From Roseivirga sp. E12 (GTDB taxonomy: Bacteria > Bacteroidota > Bacteroidia > Cytophagales > Cyclobacteriaceae): a stretch of DNA of 64,000 nt. Every line of letters begins with the position of its first letter. Position 1 is the stretch's first letter. Of the stretch, positions 23,582-30,895 are shown one piece after another. The DNA lies in assembly GCF_017592825.1 (NCBI RefSeq), contig NZ_JAGFMD010000001.1, positions 1,633,225 through 1,697,224 of the forward strand, in the 5' to 3' direction. The notes below the pieces were generated by a model, which worked only from the letters and a program-made list of their open reading frames with translations, was not told the DNA's origin and ran no database searches. A program made the translations under genes and the position numbers.

Positions 23582-26350
23582 ATGTCACTTTTATCTACTT
23601 TTCTGTCAAAATTAGGCATCTCCCTACTTGTAACTTACATCAAAAACTATATTTCAAAGATTGATTTGAGATCTTTATCATCGCGAAGCTCAAAGAAATA
23701 TTACTTCAGAAAGACCAAAGAAGAAATAAATAGAATGCCTTTTATATATCTCGGTATTGACTCTGATGTACTTGATGATTTTGTAAATATTGAGTCTGTC
23801 AAAATAGATATTGATACTTTCCAGCCAAAACCATCTGATACCGCACATGACCTTAAGTACCTTATCAAAAACAAGGAAAAACTCCTGTTTTTGGGTAATG
23901 CCGGGATAGGAAAAACAACTTTCTTCAGGTTCGCCACACTAAACATTATTGACAATAAAAGACATCCATTATTTCAACCTCTCCAGGACGAACTACCTAT
24001 ATTAATTCCGCTCAAAATCCTAGAGAATAGAAATCCCTCACCAATACTTTCATACATTTTAAAAGAAATACATTACTTCAAACCGGAAGTAGTCTCTCAA
24101 GGAGGTTCAATAGAAAAAAAACCATCTGATTATGGCATAAAAAAACTAACTGAGCTTGCGAAGTACAAGAATATTTTTTTACTACTTGATGGGTATGATG
24201 AAATTGATAGGGTAGAGAAAGATGGATTTCTTCAAACTGAACTTACAGCTCTTATGTCATCCGTAATAGAGCAAAGCGATGCCACTAATAAGAAGTTAAA
24301 TAGCCAGTTTATAATAATCTACCAAGAATTAAGTAGGTGTAGAGTATGGCTCTCATCGAGAGAACAGTTTTATGATATCAACAAACTTGATCTCAATTTA
24401 GTCCCTTATGATCCCGATTATAATTTAAGACTCGGTCAAGTCTTTGAGGCAATTATGTTAAGAGGGCTTGAAACAGAACAAAGAATTAACCTTGTATCTA
24501 AAATCTTCAAACGCTATACAGGGGATAGAAGCTTTCAACAGGGGCATTTATTAGACCCCTACTTCTTTATGGAAGAAATAGATTTGATCGATGACAGTGA
24601 GTTAAAATCGTTTTCAAGGCGCCCATTATTTTTAACCGTGATGGCATATTTATATGTCAATAAAGTAGCTTCCGAAAGGAAACTGATCACCGGTGAGTCA
24701 TTCATATCTGTCATAGAATTAATCGAATCATGTTTGAGACTTCTTCTTGAAGACAACGATGATCTGAAGGTTAGAAATATCAAATCCGACTCATTTAAGA
24801 TTCGATTTAAGAGACGAAGGAGCCTCTATCAAAAAGAGAAGTTCGGTTTTCTAGTTTTCTTGAGTTACCATATCGTCCTAAACTCCAAGACTGTTTTTAC
24901 AAAGGAGTTCTTAAGACAGATAGCCATAAAATACATCTCCAATACCAGCTTTGAAAATAAGGATGAAATTTTGAAAGGACTATCAAAGAACGAGCGTAGC
25001 CTTTCAAATCTCATCATCCCAGATATGGTGGAACAGATAATTTATTCTGGTGTATTCGTTTTTGCTGGGAAAAAAGACGGTAAAAGCGAATACGATTTTC
25101 CACACAGGCTATTTAGAGAAGTGCTCGCACTCAAGGCATTGGACAATGAAGAAAATTTATCAGAGCTTGAGAGCAACATTGAAAATGGGTCCCTAAGCGA
25201 ATTCTTACTTTTTGCTTTCAAAAACAAACCAGCAATAAGACAAAGGTTGGTATCAAGAATTATTAAGAAAATACGTCAAGGAGAAAGTGTTAGCTACTTA
25301 TCTAATCTATTGAACACCTTAAATAATTCATATTATGATTATGAGTCATCAACCAGTATGATTACAGAAAAATACTTGAAGTTTGTTTTCGAGTCAATAC
25401 AAAACAATGAGAGAGTAGAGCTGAGTGTCAAGATTTTAAAAAGAGTCAAGATAGACGAATCTCACGAATCTCTACTAATAACTCTACTAAAAGAGAAATT
25501 GAATAAACCCAAATCGAATAAGATTGGAATTCAAACAACAATAGCCGTTGCCAACACATGTCAGCTCTACTCGGTAAGAGAAATTTGTTTTAAGTATTTA
25601 ACCACAAACCTCTATGTTTCAAATAAATCCGCAGGCACTTTGTGCATTCTTCACCTTCTTAATGTCCAGGAAAACAAGTCTATTTCAAGGCTTATTACTG
25701 CAAAGGGAATTGGTATCAATGCTCTACTAGAACTCATTCCATATTTCGAAGCTAAACCATTGACCACTGTAATTGAAGAATTGGAAATGCATATTTTAAA
25801 AAGTTTCACTTATCAGCATTTTCTTGTACTTCAATCTCAACTTTCTTTCAACAAGGGTCTTTTATATAAGGAATCTGAAAAGAAATCTGAAGGCCAAGGA
25901 TTGTCTGCTTTGTTATGGCGTATGGGAGAGGAAAATATTCAAAAGAATTTTGAAAAACTCCTTGAAGCTCATTCAAAGATTGAAGAGAAGACCGTTGACC
26001 TAGTTTTCAATGGTGGAATTCAACAGACAAACAATATCTCACGTCATCCAGTTAAAAGAATAAAAACCGACATAAAGCTGATGCTTGCAGACATAGCAAA
26101 GACTGAAGGTCTTTTAGAGAAAATCCAAAAAAGGAACGAAGGAGTAGGGTCTTCTGATGAGCGATCAAACCTTGACTGGCAAATCAAAGAATATAATGAA
26201 AAAATAAAGGCATGGGAATCAGACTTAGAGATGGCAGAAAGTTTGTGTCAACGGAGTAAGCTTCTCACAAAATTAGACAGGGAGGCCCTCTTAAGAATTA
26301 GCCAGGGGGGTTCAGGGAAAATCGAGTACAATCGAGTACTCATTGATTGA
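23582..26350 (+). CDS. NACHT-domain NTPase (bacterial NLR-like), candidate defence protein
   Basis: A 922-residue STAND NTPase. Residues 3-24 form a hydrophobic helix (LLSTFLSKLGISLLVTYI), followed by a short linker. The NACHT core begins with Walker A GNAGIGKTT (105-113); Walker B is IFLLLDGYDEID (198-209) with the extra acidic residues typical of NACHT; a sensor CRVWLSSREQF lies at ~255, and the winged-helix area carries RRPLFLTVMAYL. The ~500 remaining residues are helical, repeat-like, and end in a coiled coil (~830-895). There is no nuclease, TIR or protease effector domain. The gene is AT-richer than neighbours and stands alone, like known bacterial NACHT antiphage genes. Defence is inferred, not shown. 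Confidence 0.9.
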   Translation: MSLLSTFLSKLGISLLVTYIKNYISKIDLRSLSSRSSKKYYFRKTKEEINRMPFIYLGIDSDVLDDFVNIESVKIDIDTFQPKPSDTAHDLKYLIKNKEKLLFLGNAGIGKTTFFRFATLNIIDNKRHPLFQPLQDELPILIPLKILENRNPSPILSYILKEIHYFKPEVVSQGGSIEKKPSDYGIKKLTELAKYKNIFLLLDGYDEIDRVEKDGFLQTELTALMSSVIEQSDATNKKLNSQFIIIYQELSRCRVWLSSREQFYDINKLDLNLVPYDPDYNLRLGQVFEAIMLRGLETEQRINLVSKIFKRYTGDRSFQQGHLLDPYFFMEEIDLIDDSELKSFSRRPLFLTVMAYLYVNKVASERKLITGESFISVIELIESCLRLLLEDNDDLKVRNIKSDSFKIRFKRRRSLYQKEKFGFLVFLSYHIVLNSKTVFTKEFLRQIAIKYISNTSFENKDEILKGLSKNERSLSNLIIPDMVEQIIYSGVFVFAGKKDGKSEYDFPHRLFREVLALKALDNEENLSELESNIENGSLSEFLLFAFKNKPAIRQRLVSRIIKKIRQGESVSYLSNLLNTLNNSYYDYESSTSMITEKYLKFVFESIQNNERVELSVKILKRVKIDESHESLLITLLKEKLNKPKSNKIGIQTTIAVANTCQLYSVREICFKYLTTNLYVSNKSAGTLCILHLLNVQENKSISRLITAKGIGINALLELIPYFEAKPLTTVIEELEMHILKSFTYQHFLVLQSQLSFNKGLLYKESEKKSEGQGLSALLWRMGEENIQKNFEKLLEAHSKIEEKTVDLVFNGGIQQTNNISRHPVKRIKTDIKLMLADIAKTEGLLEKIQKRNEGVGSSDERSNLDWQIKEYNEKIKAWESDLEMAESLCQRSKLLTKLDREALLRISQGGSGKIEYNRVLID

Positions 26351-26527
26351 CTCAAGACCGAATTCAAAATCAAACAGTTTAAGAAATATCTTACTATAAC
26401 ACGACTTCCAATTTAAGTATATCCAGAGCATGAAAAACCTGAGTCGAGAATTAATGTCACTATTTCCAAAGGTGCCGAGCAAGAAACCATATTCTGAAAG
26501 ATTTCTTCAGTACCAACTAAAACAGAA

Positions 26528-27676
26528 TTAAACCTCATACTGGCTCTTGCGTGCTGAACTTTTCTCAAATCGCTGCAATAAGAATTCTGATGGAATGGCT
26601 TTTTGATTTGTCAAATGATCAGTAACCAACTTACCGATTGCTGGTCCCATCTTATACCCATGTCCCGAAGAACCAGCCAACACGAGGCCGTTTTGAGCTT
26701 TGGGCAGCTTGTCAATGATGAAGTCACCATCTAAGGAGTTTTCATACACGCAAGTATGATGTTTCAACACGGCTGAGTCCTTGAGTGAAGGAAATCTATT
26801 GACTAAAATGCCCCTCATTTTTGCCAGAATTCCATCCCTTATTCCCCGATCATCTTGATCTGGATCGAGAGACCACCTTCTTTCGTCATAAGCAAACTTA
26901 AAGCCCTGTCCAAAGTGATCCGGTATGCCGTAGTACATTTGGTCACCTTCTCGAAACTCTAACCAAATAGGAAGGTCTGAATATTGGTCGAGTGCATCGA
27001 AATAGTAGACTTCCTGCCTGGAGATATGAATCAAACCTTTCATTTCAGGCACTAGTTTCGTTAACCAAGGTCCGCATGCGAAAACATATTCATCGGCTTG
27101 AATGACTGTCCCATCTTTAAAAGTAAGACCGCTGATATTATCTTCTTGATAATTAATACCCTCCACTTCTGCCTTGAGGTATTGACCTCCTGCTTCCTTG
27201 AACTTGTCGGCTATGACTCCACAAGCTCTACTCGCTTCCAGATAAGCCACTTTAGGTTCCCAATAAGCACTGGTGATGTCCTTTAAATTTATCTCAGGGT
27301 ATCTAACCGAGAGGTTTTTTAGGTCCAATGCATCAAGGTTAAATCCTTTTTCTTTCATCAAAGGAATTGAAAGTTCAGCATAAGTAGGCTTCACACCTCT
27401 AAACATCCACAACGCTCCTTTCTCATGGTACAGCGGATCGTTCCACTCCTTAGAATAAGCTTCCCAAAGATTAAAGGACTGCGCTGTTAGATCGGTATAT
27501 ACCTGACTCCCGCCATAGGCCATGCGAATAATGCGGGTTTTACCTCCACTACCAGAAAGCACATTCCCAGGCCCTTCTTTCTCTACCAGTGTAACTTGAA
27601 AGCCGGCCTTTTGTAAATGGAAGGCTGTCCACCCTCCCCATGCGCCCGCGCCTACTACGATTACGGATTTTGACAT
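26528..27676 (-). CDS. Monomeric sarcosine oxidase / N-methyl-amino-acid oxidase-like flavoenzyme
   Basis: A 382-residue FAD enzyme: dinucleotide fold VVGAGAWGGWTAFHL at the N-terminus, GGKTRIIRMAYG, the central substrate domain, and the C-terminal FAD block LAGSSGHGYKMGPAIGKL. The cysteine in HTCVYENSLDGDFIID sits where monomeric sarcosine oxidases attach FAD covalently (CMYT...DFIID). It oxidises a secondary amine or N-methyl amino acid, producing hydrogen peroxide. It is read towards the NACHT gene; 177 bases separate their stop codons. No operon partner. Confidence 0.9.
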   Translation of the reverse strand: MSKSVIVVGAGAWGGWTAFHLQKAGFQVTLVEKEGPGNVLSGSGGKTRIIRMAYGGSQVYTDLTAQSFNLWEAYSKEWNDPLYHEKGALWMFRGVKPTYAELSIPLMKEKGFNLDALDLKNLSVRYPEINLKDITSAYWEPKVAYLEASRACGVIADKFKEAGGQYLKAEVEGINYQEDNISGLTFKDGTVIQADEYVFACGPWLTKLVPEMKGLIHISRQEVYYFDALDQYSDLPIWLEFREGDQMYYGIPDHFGQGFKFAYDERRWSLDPDQDDRGIRDGILAKMRGILVNRFPSLKDSAVLKHHTCVYENSLDGDFIIDKLPKAQNGLVLAGSSGHGYKMGPAIGKLVTDHLTNQKAIPSEFLLQRFEKSSARKSQYEV

Positions 27677-27687
27677 CTGATTCTTTT

Positions 27688-27707
27688 GTCGAGTCTTTCA
27701 ACTCGAC
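27688..27707 (-). repeat. REP-type hairpin, left side of the RAYT gene
   Basis: GTCGAGT (27688-27694) and ACTCGAC (27701-27707) form a perfect seven-base stem with a six-base loop. Read on the minus strand it matches the right-hand hairpin at 17 of 20 positions, including the GAAAG loop. The two copies are in opposite orientation around the transposase gene. Confidence 0.8.
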
Positions 27708-27722
27708 TTACAACACTTCTTT

Positions 27723-28271
27723 TTAAAAGTAATCAAGATAATGACTTACCTCCAACCCTTGGTCACGCCCCTTCTCATAAAACAGAGCACTGGAATAGGT
27801 GTAATCTTCAGGATATTCTACCATGGTCCATTGCGCTTGCAACGGGTTTGAATGAATGTAATCCAAAACTTCTTCCAGCATTCCCTTACTATCAATCGGC
27901 TTTTCATGAAACCTTTGCTCCCAAACTTTGAAAACACGATTCGGCATCTGGATTCTAATATCCTCAATGACTTTAGTCAACCCTTGCGCTTCAAGTCCCT
28001 GCCTAATTTTGGTTGCCGTAAACTTTTTAAAGTCTCTCATGTAATCCGAAATACGATTTTCTACTTTGAAATGAAGTATTAAATGAAGGTGGTTAGGCAT
28101 AATGACGTAAGCCAAAATAGCGCAATTATACTTCAGGCTAACAAAGGTCAAGCTCTCGCAAATTAAATCGTAAGCCTTTGATAATTCAATCAACCGCTTG
28201 TGCCCATTACATGTTGTTGTAACAAAAAAGGTTTGTTCATTCTTTACGAGATATCGGTTTCTTAAACCCAT
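27723..28271 (-). CDS. REP-associated tyrosine transposase (RAYT, Y1/IS200-like)
   Basis: A 182-residue Y1 transposase of the RAYT group: FFVTTTCNGHKRLIE at the N-terminus, the HUH metal motif in YVIMPNHLHLIL (His-Leu-His), MRDFKKFTATKIRQ, and the catalytic tyrosine in VLDYIHSNPLQAQW. RAYT proteins are single-copy domesticated relatives of IS200 transposases that process REP hairpins. Two such hairpins in inverted orientation flank this gene. Intact start (ATG) and length, so probably functional. Confidence 0.92.
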   Translation of the reverse strand: MGLRNRYLVKNEQTFFVTTTCNGHKRLIELSKAYDLICESLTFVSLKYNCAILAYVIMPNHLHLILHFKVENRISDYMRDFKKFTATKIRQGLEAQGLTKVIEDIRIQMPNRVFKVWEQRFHEKPIDSKGMLEEVLDYIHSNPLQAQWTMVEYPEDYTYSSALFYEKGRDQGLEVSHYLDYF

Positions 28272-28302
28272 TTTCTTAAGTTAGTCAAGGTATTCACAAT
28301 AA

Positions 28303-28322
28303 GTCAAGTCGAAAGACTTGAC
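28303..28322 (+). repeat. REP-type hairpin, right side of the RAYT gene
   Basis: GTCAAGTC (28303-28310), loop GAAA, GACTTGAC (28315-28322): a perfect eight-base stem. Compared with the left copy (minus strand), one stem pair changes from G-C to A-T on both arms, keeping the pairing. It lies 32 bases before the RAYT start codon on its upstream side. Confidence 0.85.
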
Positions 28323-28390
28323 AACCAGGAGAGTAAGTTTGAAGCTTAACTATCTAGGTATGATGCGTGCCAATCAAAATCCAATCGACA

Positions 28391-29893
28391 ATGGCCAAAA
28401 CACTTCACTTAGAAAAAGACCTTCAAGAACTCTTTACTGACCTTCATGCTTCCGGACTTTGGGAAGATGGAAAAGAAATATCTGATGCATTGCTTAAGGA
28501 AGGTGCAGCTCAAGTGCTTTCAGCTTATCGTAATCAAAAAGACGATGCCAATTTTGGCTTGAAAGAATTCTTCAACAATCACTTTTCCAAAGCATCGTCA
28601 AGCGAGACGGGTTATATAAGTGATACAGAAGCCCCGGTTACTGAGCATATCAATAAGCTGTGGGATATTCTCGCAAGAACACCACAAGACACGAGTACTC
28701 ATTCCACACTGATTCAACTGCCACACCCCTATATTGTACCTGGCGGTCGGTTTAATGAAATATACTATTGGGATAGCTACTTCACCATGTTAGGACTTGC
28801 TGTGAGTGAGCGAACAGATATGATTGAAGACATGGTGAAGAACTTTGCCTGGATGATTCAAGAGATTGGCTTTATCCCTAATGGAAATAGAAGCTACTAT
28901 TTGGGCCGCTCTCAACCTCCATTCTTCTCATTAATGGTGGCCCTGTTGGCAGAAGAAAAAGACCGATCTATACTCCAAGAGTTTTTACCTGCCCTCGAAA
29001 AGGAATATCGTTTTTGGATGGAAGGTTCTGATGGATTGAACACAGAAAACCCCTCTCACAAAAGAGTGGTATTGATGGATGACGGCTCCATTCTTAATCG
29101 CCATTTTGACAACATTCCAAACCCAAGAGCGGAAATGTATCAAGACGATGTGGAGTTAATTGCTGCACAAGGCGAAGCGGGAAAGAAAACCCTTCTGAAC
29201 ATTAGAGCTGCTTGCGAATCAGGCTGGGATTTCAGTTCCAGATGGTGTGCGGACTTTGATAAGCTCGAAACGATCCGAACAACTGATCTGGTCCAAGTAG
29301 ATTTGAATTGTCTGCTCTATCATTTGGAAAAACTGATCGCCAGTATCCACCAAGAAAATGGAGATATGGAAAAATGCGAATCCTACTTTGAGCTTTGTGA
29401 AAGAAGAAAGCAAGCGATAAATGATTACTTCTGGAATGCAGATGAAAACTACTATTTCGACTACAACTGGGTTGAAAAAGCGCAGACTAAGTCAATCAGT
29501 GCAGCAGCAGCTTTTCCTCTGTTTTTTGAACTTTCCAGTGCCGATCAGGCAAGAGGAGTTGCAAAAGTGATTGATCGCGAATTGTTAAAAGATGGTGGTC
29601 TTTTAACCACCAATTATGAGTCAGGCCAACAGTGGGATGCACCGAATGGATGGGCACCTCTACAGTGGGTTGCCATCAAGGGGCTTAGAAACTATGGCCA
29701 CGATCAGCTAGCCGGAACTATCAAAGAACGTTGGGTTTCATTAAATGTGAAGGTCTTCAAGAACACTGGAAAACTCATGGAAAAATATAATGTCATGGAC
29801 ACTAACTTGCTTAGTGGTGGTGGAGAGTACCCTGTTCAGGACGGTTTCGGCTGGACTAACGGTGTATTACTGAAATTACTTTCAGAAGAGTAA
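28391..29893 (+). CDS. Trehalase, GH37
   Basis: A 500-residue glycoside hydrolase family 37 enzyme, trehalose to two glucose. Both family signatures are present: PGGRFNEIYYWDSYF (PGGRFxExYxWDxY) and QWDAPNGWAPLQW (QWDxPxGWAP). Catalytic acid/base residues are expected in ESGWDFSSRW (Asp) and in GGGEYPVQDGFGW (Glu). No signal peptide, so cytoplasmic like TreF. ATG at 28391 chosen because the upstream start adds a short non-conserved segment. It stands alone between the RAYT gene and a lipoprotein. Confidence 0.95.
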   Translation: MAKTLHLEKDLQELFTDLHASGLWEDGKEISDALLKEGAAQVLSAYRNQKDDANFGLKEFFNNHFSKASSSETGYISDTEAPVTEHINKLWDILARTPQDTSTHSTLIQLPHPYIVPGGRFNEIYYWDSYFTMLGLAVSERTDMIEDMVKNFAWMIQEIGFIPNGNRSYYLGRSQPPFFSLMVALLAEEKDRSILQEFLPALEKEYRFWMEGSDGLNTENPSHKRVVLMDDGSILNRHFDNIPNPRAEMYQDDVELIAAQGEAGKKTLLNIRAACESGWDFSSRWCADFDKLETIRTTDLVQVDLNCLLYHLEKLIASIHQENGDMEKCESYFELCERRKQAINDYFWNADENYYFDYNWVEKAQTKSISAAAAFPLFFELSSADQARGVAKVIDRELLKDGGLLTTNYESGQQWDAPNGWAPLQWVAIKGLRNYGHDQLAGTIKERWVSLNVKVFKNTGKLMEKYNVMDTNLLSGGGEYPVQDGFGWTNGVLLKLLSEE

Positions 29894-29979
29894 GGAATTG
29901 AATGTCAATGTAGCGATTTGGCAAAATCTCCGTTATAACATCAGAATTTACTAGTTTTGAGTACCTATAAGCTAAAGTG

Positions 29980-30594
29980 ATGAAAAAATTTCTGCTCCTA
30001 TTTTCGATAATAGCACTATTTACAGCATGTTCGGGAGGCGGTAGTGACCCAGATTCATTCGAAGTCATAACTGGCGAAATACAACAAACATTTACCATAG
30101 ACTGGAGAAGTTTACCATCAAACCAAAATATAGCCATCACGTTTCCTGAGCGTTACCGACAAGCAAGGTTCATTGGTATCCAAGACTTTGACGTACAAGA
30201 AGCAGATCAATTTTTTGACCCAACAGTCAGTGCGATGTACTATGACATTGATAGTTGGGACCCAGGCAATATGGCAGGGATATTCGATGTGACAATCAGT
30301 GTTGTCAATAACTTTGGCGTTCCTCAGCGCCTTACCACTTTCACAATCAATAACCTTGATAATACAACCGACATTGGAGGAAATAATCAGTTAATACTTT
30401 CCAAGGAAAGGATTTATGATAACGATGAAGGGAATGTCACTTTGGATGGTCTAACAGCAGCACACCTATCCATTCTTGCTGGCCGTTTAGAGCTTGAGGT
30501 TGAAGTTTCGGGCCGTAATGTGACACTTGTATCCCCAGACAGCTTTGATCTCATTCTAACACTAGAGCTGTCAGCCATAATAAGGGTAGATTAG
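29980..30594 (+). CDS. Hypothetical lipoprotein
   Basis: A 204-residue lipoprotein (ATG preceded by an in-frame GTG that is less likely). Signal peptide and lipobox LFTAC near residues 12-16, then glycine-serine linker and a beta-rich domain (GEIQQTFTIDW, DVTISVVNNF, RLELEVEVSGRNVTLV) ending in DLILTLELSAIIRVD. Its C-terminal half has the same layout as the lipoprotein at 48220-48813 (…VTLQTQDVDFNF…DVTARIQLVD), so the two are probably distant paralogues. Function unknown. Confidence 0.75.
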   Translation: MKKFLLLFSIIALFTACSGGGSDPDSFEVITGEIQQTFTIDWRSLPSNQNIAITFPERYRQARFIGIQDFDVQEADQFFDPTVSAMYYDIDSWDPGNMAGIFDVTISVVNNFGVPQRLTTFTINNLDNTTDIGGNNQLILSKERIYDNDEGNVTLDGLTAAHLSILAGRLELEVEVSGRNVTLVSPDSFDLILTLELSAIIRVD

Positions 30595-30686
30595 AATTTA
30601 CCCCTCAAACGCCTTCGAAAGTGCAAGCAAAAAACAGGGTAACCTCTCCTACATTAAATGGCTTCAATCTAGAAAGCTAGCCAATA

Positions 30687-30839
30687 TCAATCCTTGGAAA
30701 GCACCTTAACCAGCCAAAGAATAAGGTAAAGGCCCAAACCCGCACCAAACAAAAAGAAAGCTACAACAAAGCCTATTCTAATACTCGACTCCTGGATACC
30801 CATTTTTTCACCAAGCCATCCACATACACCTAAAATCAT
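30687..30839 (-). CDS. PspC-domain mini-protein
   Basis: A 50-residue frame from the ATG at 30837-30839 to the TGA at 30687-30689. Its start MILGVCGWLGEKMGIQESS and the following helix FVVAFFLFGAGLGLYLILWLV match the PspC core (GVCGGLAEYFGI... YLILWI). The protein is a single membrane-anchored PspC unit, 56 bases after the FtsX permease stop and in the same direction, so it is probably co-transcribed. PspC proteins act in envelope stress. Upstream in-frame codons lack a start before a TAA, supporting this ATG. Confidence 0.8.
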   Translation of the reverse strand: MILGVCGWLGEKMGIQESSIRIGFVVAFFLFGAGLGLYLILWLVKVLSKD

Positions 30840-30895
30840 ACATCCAAAATTTAGAGATTGATATTAGCAGTTTTATCCAATAACTCCAAGTCTTC

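Noticed and set aside
26430..26531. 33-residue frame (MKNLSRELMSLF…) between the NACHT and flavoenzyme genes
   Set aside because: Too short, no recognisable domain, overlaps the convergent gene's stop by a few bases. It might be a gene remnant but cannot be supported.
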